DNA of 42,606 bases from an uncultured Mucilaginibacter sp. (GTDB taxonomy: Bacteria > Bacteroidota > Bacteroidia > Sphingobacteriales > Sphingobacteriaceae), in contig CAIWRU010000070.1 in NCBI GenBank assembly GCA_903915155.1, forward strand, positions 1 through 42,606. Direction: 5' to 3'. A model generated the notes under the pieces. That model searched no databases and was not told the DNA's origin. It was given only the letters and a program-made list of their open reading frames with translations. The translations under genes were made by a program, and so were the position numbers. This document shows positions 32,873 through 41,470 of this stretch, one piece after another (the stretch's first letter is position 1; each line of letters starts with the position of its first letter).

Positions 32873-33787
32873 GTGGAAAATAAAAGATTAGACCTGTCCA
32901 ATAGCCAACTAAAGTGGGAAACCCTTTTTAAGCGGATATTAATAGCAATGAGCATACTGTTAGTGCTCATTATATTAGGGGTGCTGGCAACGCTTATCCT
33001 TGAGTCCATGCCCTCTATCAAAGCATTAGGCATTGGGTTTTTATGGGGTAAAATATGGGATCCGGTTCAAAATATTTACGGTGCTTATCCATTTCTGGTG
33101 GGTACTTTACTTACCTCATTTATAGCGCTTATTATCTCAATCCCTTTCAGTTATGCTATAGCCATTTATTTGGGCGAATACAATCCGAAAGGCTGGTTAT
33201 CCGATCTGCTTAAAAATACCATTGAACTGATTGCCGCTGTGCCATCAATTATTTATGGTTTTTGGGGATTGTTTGTACTGGTGCCCATTATCCGCACATT
33301 TGAAATGAAAATAGGCGTTGCCCCTTATGGCATAGGTGTTTTCACCTCATCGCTTATTTTGGCGGTAATGATCATTCCTTATGCTGCTTCGTTGGGTATA
33401 ACATTGATCAGGATGGTGCCATCGCCTTTGAAAGAGGGTGCATATGCATTAGGTGCAACACGTTACGAGGTGATAAAAAGCGTTATCATGCCATATACAC
33501 GGTCGGGTTTATTTGCCGGCGTACTGCTGTCTTTAGGCCGTGCCCTTGGCGAAACCATGGCCGTTACCATGCTTATAGGTAACACCAGCGCTGTAGCTGA
33601 TAGTTTAAACAATGCAATTTTTGGCCCGGGCAATACTATGGCCAGCGTTATAGCAAACGAATTTACCGAGGCCGACCATACCGAATATTTATCGGCATTG
33701 ATAGAATTGGGCCTGGTGCTATTTTTCGTAACAGTTGTTATTAACCTAATTGGCAAACGGATAATTACCAAATTCACTAACAACTAA
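32873..33787 (+). CDS. pstC: Phosphate ABC transporter permease PstC
   Basis: The 304-residue protein has about six membrane helices, the first at residues 20-45. The cytoplasmic loop that touches the ATPase is visible as SLGITLIRMVPSPLKEGAYALGATRYEVIKSVIMPYTRSG, followed by GRALGETMAVTMLIGN; both fit PstC. It forms the phosphate channel with PstA. The start is a GTG at 32873, which gives MENKRLDLSN; there is no ATG before the first helix that would keep the frame without being far inside. pstA follows with a 1-bp gap. Confidence 0.93.
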   Translation: MENKRLDLSNSQLKWETLFKRILIAMSILLVLIILGVLATLILESMPSIKALGIGFLWGKIWDPVQNIYGAYPFLVGTLLTSFIALIISIPFSYAIAIYLGEYNPKGWLSDLLKNTIELIAAVPSIIYGFWGLFVLVPIIRTFEMKIGVAPYGIGVFTSSLILAVMIIPYAASLGITLIRMVPSPLKEGAYALGATRYEVIKSVIMPYTRSGLFAGVLLSLGRALGETMAVTMLIGNTSAVADSLNNAIFGPGNTMASVIANEFTEADHTEYLSALIELGLVLFFVTVVINLIGKRIITKFTNN

Positions 33788-33788
33788 C

Positions 33789-34634
33789 ATGGAAGCAAAA
33801 ATAGGATTCAGAAATACCAAGAGCGTTATCTTTAAAGGGATAGTGGTATTCTTTGCGTTTGTAATTACGCTGCCACTCATCATAGTTTTAATTTACATTA
33901 TTAAACAGGGTATAACCCAGGTAAACTGGCACTTTTTAACCAATGTGCCGGCACCTGTAGGCGAAAAAGGCGGCGGTATACTTAATGCCCTGTGGGGGAG
34001 TTTTTTAATGGTGATGGTAGCCGCAGTAGTTGCCATACCCGTAGGGATGGCTGCAGGTATATACCTGAGCGAAAACCCGCGCACCAAACTGGCTTATTAT
34101 AGCGGTTTATGTGTGGATATTTTACAGGGCGTACCATCCATTGTGGTGGGTATAGTAGTTTACTTTTGGATAGTAAAACCGTTAGGCACATTCTCGGCAT
34201 TATCGGGTAGTTTAGCGCTGGCCATTATGATGCTGCCCATAGTAATACGTTCAACCGAGCAAACCCTCAGGCTATTGCCCGACTCACTAAAAGAGGCGGC
34301 TTTATCATTAGGCGTGCCTTATCACAGGGTTATATTAAAAGTTATTGTTCCCTGCGGTTTTGCAGGTATACTTTCGGGTATAACATTGTCAATAGCCCGT
34401 GTAATAGGCGAAACTGCTCCGTTGCTATTCACCGCATTTGGTAACCCATATCTTTCCAGTTCGTTAACCAAACCAATGGAAAGCTTACCCCACCTTATAT
34501 TTACCTATGCCACCAGTCCGTACGACGATTGGCATAACCTGGCCTGGGGCGCGTCATTCATCTTATTAATGTTCGTTTTAATCTTAAACATAGTCACAAA
34601 AGTGATAACAAGAAAATGGAAAATACAATTGTAA
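33789..34634 (+). CDS. pstA: Phosphate ABC transporter permease PstA
   Basis: The 281-residue protein has about six membrane helices. The family parts are GILNALWGSFLMVMVAAVVAIPVGMAAGIYLSE, LCVDILQGVPSIVVGIVVYFW, and the coupling loop LRLLPDSLKEAALSLGVPYHRVILKVIVPC, followed by ISGITL-like and RVIGETAPLLFTAFGN segments. With PstC it forms the membrane channel. Its last 19 bases overlap the start of pstB, so the two proteins are likely made in matched amounts. Confidence 0.94.
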   Translation: MEAKIGFRNTKSVIFKGIVVFFAFVITLPLIIVLIYIIKQGITQVNWHFLTNVPAPVGEKGGGILNALWGSFLMVMVAAVVAIPVGMAAGIYLSENPRTKLAYYSGLCVDILQGVPSIVVGIVVYFWIVKPLGTFSALSGSLALAIMMLPIVIRSTEQTLRLLPDSLKEAALSLGVPYHRVILKVIVPCGFAGILSGITLSIARVIGETAPLLFTAFGNPYLSSSLTKPMESLPHLIFTYATSPYDDWHNLAWGASFILLMFVLILNIVTKVITRKWKIQL

Positions 34635-35374
34635 AAGCTGAAAATTACAACTCTTATTTTGGTGATAACCACGTTGTAAAAGATGTAAACATCAGCATAA
34701 ACAAAAACGAGGTTATAGCGGTAATGGGCCCGTCGGGCTGCGGTAAAACAACGTTTCTGCGTGGTATTAACCGCATGCATGAGTTGATCCCCGGTGCAAC
34801 ATCAAAAGGCAAGATATTGCTGGATGGCCAAAATGTTTACGACATGAATGCTATTTATGTAAGGGCTAAAATTGGCATGGTTTTCCAGCGCCCAAACCCT
34901 TTCCCAAACCTTAGTATATATGAAAACGTTGTAGCAGGTTACCTGCTTAACGGTATCAAAGTGTCGAAAGCTGATAAAGATGTTATTGTTGAACGCTCAT
35001 TAACCAGCGCCGCGTTGTGGAAGGAAGTTAAAGATTCACTGCACAAAAAAGGAACATTCCTTTCAGGCGGACAGCAACAGCGTTTATGTATAGCGCGCGC
35101 CATAGCAATGCAGCCCGAATTAATTTTGTTTGATGAGCCAACTTCGGCGCTCGATCCTATATCTACATCAAGTGTCGAACAATTATTTCATGAGCTGAAA
35201 GCAAATTATACGCTTATTATTGTAACACACAATATGCAGCAGGCAGCAAGGGTGAGCGACAGGACCGCCTTCTTTTACATGGGCGAACTGGTTGAGTTTG
35301 ACGATACCAAGCAAATGTTTACAAACCCCGCCGACCAACGTACACAAAACTATATTACGGGACGCTTTAGTTAG
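34616..35374 (+). CDS. pstB: Phosphate ABC transporter ATPase PstB
   Basis: The 252-residue protein is the ATPase of the Pst importer. Walker A is GPSGCGKTT (G38-T46), the Q-loop is in MVFQRPNPFPN, the signature is LSGGQQQRLCIARAIA, Walker B is LILFDEPTSALDP, and the switch histidine is in IVTHNMQQAAR. All are intact and length is normal. It pairs with PstC/PstA on the inner face of the membrane. The start overlaps pstA, and a C/G-rich hairpin pair separates it from phoU. Confidence 0.96.
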   Translation: MENTIVKAENYNSYFGDNHVVKDVNISINKNEVIAVMGPSGCGKTTFLRGINRMHELIPGATSKGKILLDGQNVYDMNAIYVRAKIGMVFQRPNPFPNLSIYENVVAGYLLNGIKVSKADKDVIVERSLTSAALWKEVKDSLHKKGTFLSGGQQQRLCIARAIAMQPELILFDEPTSALDPISTSSVEQLFHELKANYTLIIVTHNMQQAARVSDRTAFFYMGELVEFDDTKQMFTNPADQRTQNYITGRFS

Positions 35375-35468
35375 CCCCCCGGCCCCCTGAAGGGGGAGAA
35401 AAACATATATGAGAAAAATATTTAATAATTAACTTTAAAATTCCCCCTTTAGGGGGTTAGGGGGCTAA
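35371..35468. repeat. C/G-rich inverted repeat between pstB and phoU
   Basis: Left arm TTAGCCCCCCGGCCCCCTGAAGG-type sequence from 35371 (including the pstB stop codon) pairs with right arm CCCCCTTTAGGGGGTTAGGG-type sequence ending 35467. Each arm is itself partly self-complementary. No T-run follows, so it may be read through. It belongs to the C/G-rich repeat class seen also at 12664 and 36247. Confidence 0.6.
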
Positions 35469-35469
35469 T

Positions 35470-36156
35470 ATGACACCATTAGAAAACGAAATAACCGCAG
35501 TAAAAAAAGAGCTGGTCAATATGTGGATATTGGTACAGTCGCAATTAAACAAGGCCAGGGAAGCCATGGTTCAGTTTGATAAGGACCTGGCCCGCGAAGT
35601 ATTGGTTAAGGAAAAAAGGGTAAACTCGTTTGAGTTGAAAATCGACCGTGATTGCGAAAATATTTTCGCCCTGCATTGCCCGGTTGCTATCGACTTACGC
35701 TTTTTACTGGCTGCCTTAAAAATAAACACCAATCTTGAGCGTATTGGCGACATTGCCTCAAGCATAGCAAAGTATGTAGTTGATTCGGCAGTTAATTTTG
35801 ATGCCGCTGCAATGGAGAGCACTTCAATGCTGCGCATGTTTGATGAGGCCATCAATATATTAACCGATGCCCGCACCGCATTTGAAATGGAAGATACCGT
35901 ACTTGCACGCAGCATTTTTAAACGCGATGATGTGTTGGATGTGATTAACGATAACGCTTCAAATACCGTTGCCGAGGTTATAAAAGCCAATATCAGCAGC
36001 ATGACCGAAGCGCTTTATATCCTTTCCATTATCCGCAAACTCGAAAGGGTAGGCGATCAGTCAAAAAACATTGCCGAGGAGATCATATTCTACGTTGAGG
36101 CCAAAATATTAAAACACTACGCCAGCAGCCAGGCTGATTCTGCTGACGAAGAATAA
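35470..36156 (+). CDS. phoU: Phosphate signalling regulator PhoU
   Basis: The 228-residue protein consists of two three-helix PhoU repeats with the metal-binding segments DLRFLLAALKINTNLERIGDIASSIAKY (first) and LYILSIIRKLERVGDQSKNIAEEIIF (second). PhoU links Pst transport to the PhoR/PhoB system and represses phosphate genes when phosphate is plentiful. It ends the porin-pstSCAB-phoU operon, as is common, and a strong terminator follows. No phoR or phoB gene is in the window. Confidence 0.95.
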   Translation: MTPLENEITAVKKELVNMWILVQSQLNKAREAMVQFDKDLAREVLVKEKRVNSFELKIDRDCENIFALHCPVAIDLRFLLAALKINTNLERIGDIASSIAKYVVDSAVNFDAAAMESTSMLRMFDEAINILTDARTAFEMEDTVLARSIFKRDDVLDVINDNASNTVAEVIKANISSMTEALYILSIIRKLERVGDQSKNIAEEIIFYVEAKILKHYASSQADSADEE

Positions 36157-36184
36157 TTTTTTCAGGTTAAACAATTGGTTAATT

Positions 36185-36211
36185 GGCAGGTATTTATACC
36201 TGCCTTTTTTT
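36185..36211 (+). terminator. Terminator of the phosphate operon
   Basis: GGCAGGTA and TACCTGCC form the stem with a short loop, followed by seven T. It lies 29 bp past the phoU stop. Confidence 0.9.
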
Positions 36212-36246
36212 GTTGGTAGGTACTCTAAAGATTGTATTACATTTTT

Positions 36247-36305
36247 AATTCCCTCCCCTGGGAGGGGTGCGGCTGGTTGCGAAATGGCAGGGAGGGGTTT
36301 AGCCG
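36247..36305. repeat. C/G-rich hairpin repeat
   Basis: AATTCCCTCCCCTGGGAGGGG-type sequence opens with a stem (CCCTCCC/GGGAGGG), followed by a less ordered part and GGGAGGGGTTTAGCC. It resembles the repeats at 12664 and 35371. Confidence 0.5.
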
Positions 36306-36549
36306 CCAAATAGTTTAATCCAATCCCTTTACCTTTGTTGATGTTTTGAGGCGACTGTATACGAGTGCGACCAAACTATCTTTTTTAATACAAACTTGCT
36401 TCAGAATTAGGATATATATTAGCGTTTCAAACGTGCCCCTCAAGGCACATTGTGATAAGGTTTAGGTTAATGCCCCAAAGTGCGATACTAAGGGGCATTT
36501 ATTTAAAATTTCGATTTTTTTGTCTTTGTTGGTGTTGTCACCAACAAAA

Positions 36550-37821
36550 CTACCTGTTATAAGCCTGCTGCGTAACCCAATGAAATCCCCTCGACATCAG
36601 CGGAAAACTATTGCCCATCGCCTGCTTCACCAGTTTTATTTGCACCGAATCTTTTTTCCAGGTACCCTGTAGCATAATGGTGTCAGGTTTTAATATCTTA
36701 TAGCGCAAAATATATTTATGCCGGCTTATCACAAAGTGTTTATGTACCGTATCAACATTTAACAAATAGCCGGTTGTACTATCGCTGCATAGCTTCACAT
36801 TCGCGTTATAGTCAATGGCCAGTATATTCCAACGCGTAGTGTCCGTTGTTAATGGTGGTAAGGTATCTTTGCCGCTGATAAAGGTTTCCACTTTGTAAAC
36901 ACCATAAAACGGCGGCTTCTTCCCATCATCCGGCGAGCCGTAATAAAACGCCATAAACACATCATTATATAACACATAAAATACCAACAGGCATTTAATA
37001 ACCAGCAGCGTTATATTCTTCCATTTAGCGTTAAAGCGATGCGGTGAAAGGTTCGACGGTGCCGCCGCTTGGTTCTTGAAAAAGAAATTAACCAGCCGGT
37101 GATAATCCCTGAACATCAGGAACACGCACATAACCACCAATGTTGTCGACATTAGCTTTACCGGTACATCAAAGCAATAATTAACCGCCATTACATTGCC
37201 TATAACAAATACGCCCAAAATAGCGCCCAGCGTAGTTGTACGGCGGAAGAACATCAACAGCCCCACGCTCAGTTCTGCAAGGCCCGTCACCCAATTAAAA
37301 GCTTTGGAATAACCCATGTACGTCCACGCCAGCCCCATGGGCGACATTTGCCCCAGCGGCTGCATCATCCTACCCAGCGTTGGCGCCGGGAATTGCAGTT
37401 TAACCACCTTAATGCCGCCATAAGTCACCATGGTAATGGCCACATAATAACGCACGATGACACACAGCCAGTAATATAGTTTATTGTAGTTTTTGGTCTT
37501 ACGGTCAATAGCTGTCCATACCAGCATACCTGTAACTGAGGTAACCACCATAAAAAGCATCAGGAGATAATCGTACATCGTATCGCCGCTGCCGGTTTGT
37601 TCAACCGCAACAGGCTGTGCCAGGTGCAATATGTTTTTCCCTATCCATGGCATCAAATGCACAAACGGTGCCATATAAATTCCTGATAGTATATCCGAAA
37701 CAGGAGAAAGTATTCCGTTCGTTTCCATAAGGATATACAGCGTAAAAAATATCATGAAAAACCGGAAAGCAACTTTTTGGGCGGTCGTCCAGTTGGCGGG
37801 TTCAATAGTGGTAGTTGGCAT
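36550..37821 (-). CDS. DoxX-like membrane protein with C-terminal soluble domain
   Basis: The 423-residue protein has about eight membrane helices in its first 290 residues, including VAFRFFMIFFTLYILM, YDYLLMLFMVVTSVTGMLVW and the DoxX-like part YSKAFNWVTGLAELSVGLLMFFRRTTTLGAILG. The last 120 residues are soluble and beta-rich (VYKVETFISGKDTLPP, YKILKPDTIMLQGTWKKDSVQIKL), which suits a periplasmic or cytoplasmic appendage. DoxX-family proteins occur in redox and sulfur pathways; the function here is unknown. It has no gene partner: its neighbours are the phoU operon, on the other strand, and a lipoprotein gene. Confidence 0.7.
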   Translation of the reverse strand: MPTTTIEPANWTTAQKVAFRFFMIFFTLYILMETNGILSPVSDILSGIYMAPFVHLMPWIGKNILHLAQPVAVEQTGSGDTMYDYLLMLFMVVTSVTGMLVWTAIDRKTKNYNKLYYWLCVIVRYYVAITMVTYGGIKVVKLQFPAPTLGRMMQPLGQMSPMGLAWTYMGYSKAFNWVTGLAELSVGLLMFFRRTTTLGAILGVFVIGNVMAVNYCFDVPVKLMSTTLVVMCVFLMFRDYHRLVNFFFKNQAAAPSNLSPHRFNAKWKNITLLVIKCLLVFYVLYNDVFMAFYYGSPDDGKKPPFYGVYKVETFISGKDTLPPLTTDTTRWNILAIDYNANVKLCSDSTTGYLLNVDTVHKHFVISRHKYILRYKILKPDTIMLQGTWKKDSVQIKLVKQAMGNSFPLMSRGFHWVTQQAYNR

Positions 37822-37839
37822 TATGAATAGTTTAAGAAT

Positions 37840-37860
37840 CCCTAAAATAACTTTTTAGGG
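37840..37860. repeat. Small hairpin in the 5' leader of the DoxX-like gene
   Basis: CCCTAAAA (37840-37847) pairs with TTTTAGGG (37853-37860) around a 5-base loop, 19 bp upstream of the ATG at 37821. It would fold in the message leader and may affect translation. Confidence 0.4.
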
Positions 37861-38003
37861 GTTAAAAACAAAAAACAAGCCCTCTAAATAACCAAACTTG
37901 GGATTTATAAATTGCCACCTTCCGCATGATTGCGGTAGATTGTGAAGTAGTTGGCCGTGTTTTACACAAAATGACAGATTATTAAAGCAGATATTCATCA
38001 GCT

Positions 38004-39371
38004 TTATTTGCACTGGCTTAGTTTAGTAATAAATATATTGTTGTTATTCCCGGGTATATTCAAGTCGTAATAGCCTGTAGTGTATATGTTGCCATTTGCA
38101 TCTATCTTCATGCTTGTTGTCGATGAGCAATTCGGGAACTGGTATCCCGCCGAACTGTGTGTCTTTATCACCCACACAAAATTCCCCGAGGCGTCTATCT
38201 TCTCAATATAATCGTCAGCAATGCCATCTGAAGTGAGATAATGAGCGCCTTTAGGGTCAAAATTAATTTTACCATTAAATTGCCCGGCCAGGTATATGTT
38301 CCCATCGGCATCGGTAACTGCAAAATGTAATGACGAAAGGTTCGGTGCTGCATTGGTGTTACCCACCCAATGCATGTCATGCTGCCAAATCACATTGCCG
38401 GAAACTATTTTTGCCAGTGTATCAAGATTCAATACATAAATATTGTGGCCGTAGTAAACCCCGTTTATATGACTGGTGGTGGTGGCGCTTAAGAAATTGC
38501 CTTTTGGGTTAAACTGCGCGGTATAATCAGTTAAAACAGCTGCCGATCCCGCATTATATACGGCGCTACCGGGGTCAATATCCTGTACGCCATTTATAGT
38601 TGCATATAATTGCAGGTTGCCACCGCTATTAATGGAAACATTTGCCGCGCCATTACAAACAACAGTATTCACCCATAAAAAATTACCCGAAGCATCAAGC
38701 TTTAATAAAAATGTGCCGTTTAAAGGTGTCAGGCTGGCGCTATCCGGCCCCGGGTCAAAATCAACTGTTCCATATACATTGGTATATGAACTTGTAATAT
38801 AAACGCTCCCGGAATTATCTGCTTCCAGGCTTGCACCGGTATTAGCTATTTTCTTTATTGCTTTTGTCCATGCCACAGTGCCCCCGGCATCAATTTTTGT
38901 GATGTATAAAGTAGCTACCGCCTGATATGGTGGGAACGGTGGATTTAATTGATATAGTGCCGACCATGTTACATAGCAATTTTGCGCGGCATCAACTGTT
39001 ATGCTCAAGTACGTGGCATATGCACTGCTGTTAATTGATTTCCCCCATAAAAAAGCGCCTTTTGCATCCAGTTTTTCAACAAACACACTCCCTCCACTTA
39101 CGTTTAGTGTGCCACTTCCGGGGTTAATATCAATAGTGCCCCCGCCATAATAACCCGTCACATACGCATTGCCTCCGGCATCGTAAGCGATGTCCGAACC
39201 GGTAAATGAGCTCCCGTACATCCCGGGTATATTTATGGCCAGGTCATACACGCTGTCGGTAAGCTTTGTGCAGGGTTTCTTAGGATCGTCGGCATTTTTA
39301 TGTATATTCTTTTTGCAGGCAATACATAAGCATAACAGCAATACCGGTAATAAGGGTAATATTCTTCTCAC
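38004..39371 (-). CDS. Lipoprotein with beta-propeller (SBBP-type) repeats
   Basis: The start at GTG 39371 gives MRRILPLLPVLLLCLCIACKK, an SPII signal with lipobox cysteine C19, and 455 residues; the longer frame from a TTG at 39476 hides this and is rejected. The mature part holds about seven repeats of the form DAxGNxYVTGxF or KLDAxGxFLWxK (DAGGNAYVTGYYGGG, EKLDAKGAFLWGKS, LKLDASGNFLWVN, DADGNIYLAGQFNG, EKIDASGNFVWVI, DANGNIYTTGYYD), as in SBBP seven-bladed propellers. Such repeats occur in surface lipoproteins of Bacteroidota. No enzyme site was noted. It is divergent from the HAD gene at 39522. Confidence 0.82.
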   Translation of the reverse strand: MRRILPLLPVLLLCLCIACKKNIHKNADDPKKPCTKLTDSVYDLAINIPGMYGSSFTGSDIAYDAGGNAYVTGYYGGGTIDINPGSGTLNVSGGSVFVEKLDAKGAFLWGKSINSSAYATYLSITVDAAQNCYVTWSALYQLNPPFPPYQAVATLYITKIDAGGTVAWTKAIKKIANTGASLEADNSGSVYITSSYTNVYGTVDFDPGPDSASLTPLNGTFLLKLDASGNFLWVNTVVCNGAANVSINSGGNLQLYATINGVQDIDPGSAVYNAGSAAVLTDYTAQFNPKGNFLSATTTSHINGVYYGHNIYVLNLDTLAKIVSGNVIWQHDMHWVGNTNAAPNLSSLHFAVTDADGNIYLAGQFNGKINFDPKGAHYLTSDGIADDYIEKIDASGNFVWVIKTHSSAGYQFPNCSSTTSMKIDANGNIYTTGYYDLNIPGNNNNIFITKLSQCK

Positions 39372-39485
39372 AATAATAATATTATGTCGAACAATAAATA
39401 AGGTTAATACAGTGGGGTATTGGTAAATCGGTTTAGTAAATATAAATACTAATTTGATTTTTACTATATAATACAAATAAATTTA

Positions 39486-39514
39486 TTTGTAGCCTGTATA
39501 ATAAACTACTTTTG
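39486..39514 (+). promoter_or_regulatory. Promoter of HAD gene, very close to the start
   Basis: TTTG at 39486-39489 and TACTTTTG at 39507-39514 form a -33/-7 pair with a 17-bp spacer. The box ends 7 bp before the ATG at 39522, so the transcript would be almost leaderless, as for the HAD gene at 28709. Confidence 0.6.
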
Positions 39515-39521
39515 CAGCCGT

Positions 39522-40175
39522 ATGAATACAGATAGCAGCTTAAAAAACAAATTCGATAGTATAATTTTTGATCTCGACGGCACGCTTTGGGATAGCACAG
39601 CCAACGTGGCCCGGGCATGGCAGGCAGCAAACGAGCAGGTAAAATATATCAGGGAAGATAACATAGACCAGGCAATGGTACGCTCCATAACCGGCATGAC
39701 CTACGTCGCCATCTTCGAAAAGCTATTCCCATATCTTTCGAACGAGCAAATGGAAGAATTTATGGGCATTTGTGCAGTGAAGGAGATAGAAATGCTTCAA
39801 ACCCACGGCGGCGACCTATACCCGCAACTGGACGAAACATTGCAATACCTGTCATCGAAATATAAGCTGTTTATTGTAAGCAACTGCCAAAGCAATTATA
39901 TCGAAACCTTTATTAGTTTTAGCGGCCTCGGCCATTACTTTATGGGCCACCAGTGTTTCGGTACCAAAGGCCAACCCAAAGCCGAAAACATTAAGGATAT
40001 TGTTAACGACCACAACCTAAAAGCCCCGGTATATGTAGGCGATACCATGGGCGATTTCACCAGCGCCAACAAAGCCGGTGTGCCATTCATTTTCGCATCA
40101 TACGGTTTCGGGGTAGTGGAAACAGGCCAAATAGCCACCATCAATAATTTTGTTGAATTAAAAGATCTATTGTAA
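39522..40175 (+). CDS. HAD-family hydrolase
   Basis: The 217-residue protein has HAD motif I in FDSIIFDLDGTLWDST (D17, D19), motif II in LFIVSNCQS, motif III lysine in GTKGQPKAENI, and motif IV in VYVGDTMGDFTSANKAG. The four-helix cap is of the phosphoglycolate-phosphatase type. Substrate unknown; three HAD genes of this size occur in the window and differ in sequence. A close promoter lies directly upstream. The stop is followed by the convergent, frameshifted ROK gene. Confidence 0.9.
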   Translation: MNTDSSLKNKFDSIIFDLDGTLWDSTANVARAWQAANEQVKYIREDNIDQAMVRSITGMTYVAIFEKLFPYLSNEQMEEFMGICAVKEIEMLQTHGGDLYPQLDETLQYLSSKYKLFIVSNCQSNYIETFISFSGLGHYFMGHQCFGTKGQPKAENIKDIVNDHNLKAPVYVGDTMGDFTSANKAGVPFIFASYGFGVVETGQIATINNFVELKDLL

Positions 40176-40220
40176 AAGCAGTGCAGCTACTAATCTCTAA
40201 TCTCCAATCTCTCAAAACCT

Positions 40221-41388
40221 TTAAGTAGTCACATTCTCCATCACCAAAATAGCGGCGCCAACCAGTTCGGCATCAAAACCAAGTTCCGATATTAAAAGTT
40301 CAGTGCTGGCCGCCAGGCGGGGGATGCAATATTTATGTAATGCCTGTTGTATAGGCGCAAGTAAAATTTTACCTACTATCGCCCCGCGACCGCTCAATAC
40401 AATGCTTGCCGGGTTCATAATATGCATCAGTATAGCCAGTGCTTTACCAATCTTATAGCCCGCGTCTGATAGTAACTCAATGGCAAACTGGTCGCCGTTA
40501 TTGGCGGCTTCCATTAGGGCGTCGCCCACTAGTTTAGGATGGTCCTCCTCAATATATTTTAATATCGATATTCGCCCATCCTTTATACCTTCAATAGCCT
40601 TTTTCACCACTACCAGCATCGATGCTTCAGCTTCCAGGCATCCTCTTTTCCCGCAGGCGCACATGTTGTTGCTATCCGTTATAGGGGATATGGCTAAGCT
40701 CACCGGCAAAACCATTATGCCCGCGATAAATATCGTCGTTTATTATCATCCCCAAACCAATGCCCCAGCCCAGGTTTATAACCATAACATCTTTTCGGCT
40801 TTTGGCTATCCCAAATTTCTGTTCGGCCAGCGCTATAAGGCTCGAATCATTGTCAATATAAGTAGGTATGCCGGTTTCAGTGGTTAGCAACTGCGTAAGG
40901 CTTTGGCCATCAGTAGTCAGGTGGGTATAGTTAATACCCTCATTTACATTAATAAATCCCGGCATGCCAATGCCTATGCCCGCAAACCTGTCGCGTGGTA
41001 CGCCCGTATTATCAATGTAATCGTTTAGCTGTATAATCAATTCGGCCAATGCACCGGGGTTATCCCATAGCGGCAGCTCAAATATCAGCATGTCGCCTAT
41101 TGGGTTGTTTAGCAGGTCAATCAGTTGTATCCGGGTCGAAAACTGGTCCATTGCCACTGTAAGCATATACAATGCATCGGCTTTTATCGAGTAAATCAGC
41201 GGCCTGCGCCCACCGCTTGATCGGGCGTAACCGTCCTCTATCACCAAACCATCCTCTATCAGTTCGTTTATTGCTTTTGATATAGAAGGTAAGCTTTTAT
41301 CCAAAATCTCACTCAATTCAGCGCATGATAAACCCTTATCAAAATAAAGATTTTTAATGATCAGGCTTTTTAAAGGAGTGTTTTTCAC
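40221..41388 (-). pseudogene. ROK-family regulator split by a +1 frameshift
   Basis: The N-terminal frame starts with a GTG at 41388 (MKNTPLKSLIIKNLYFDKGLS) and has a winged helix (ELSEILDKSLPSISKAINELIEDGLVIEDG), then the ROK sugar-binding domain (IGIGMPGFINVNEG, VMVINLGWGIGLGMIINDD, GHNGFAGELSHIP). It then stops at a TAG at about 40672. The rest of the protein lies in another frame, 40221-40715: ITDSNNMCACGKRGCLEAEAS with the ROK zinc motif, then a normal C-terminus. Removing one G from the four-base run at 40684-40687 restores GELSHIPITDSNNMCACG without a gap. The intact product, about 388 residues, would be a NagC/Mlc-like repressor responding to a sugar. It could be a pseudogene or carry a sequence error. 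Confidence 0.8.
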
Positions 41389-41406
41389 GATTATTTTTTA
41401 ATGATA

Positions 41407-41414
41407 CAAAGCTA
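41407..41414 (-). promoter_or_regulatory. -7 box of the ROK gene
   Basis: The minus strand reads TAGCTTTG, a full match to TAnnTTTG, 18 bp upstream of the GTG start at 41388, which it supports. Confidence 0.5.
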
Positions 41415-41470
41415 TGTATGCCTTGAGGTTGAGGTTTATATCAACGTGGATAAATTTATAAATAAATCCT

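Larger units (their letters stand above)
36157..36549. other. 393-bp gap with terminator, repeat and candidate orphan promoter
   Basis: The gap holds the phoU terminator, a C/G-rich hairpin repeat at about 36247-36305, an unassigned TACCTTTG box (36330-36337, plus), and hairpins GTGCCCCTCAAGGCAC (about 36433-36448) and AATGCCCC/GGGGCATT (about 36470-36500). A GTTGGTG/CACCAAC palindrome adjoins the end of the DoxX-like gene. No ORF of useful length is seen. Confidence 0.55.
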
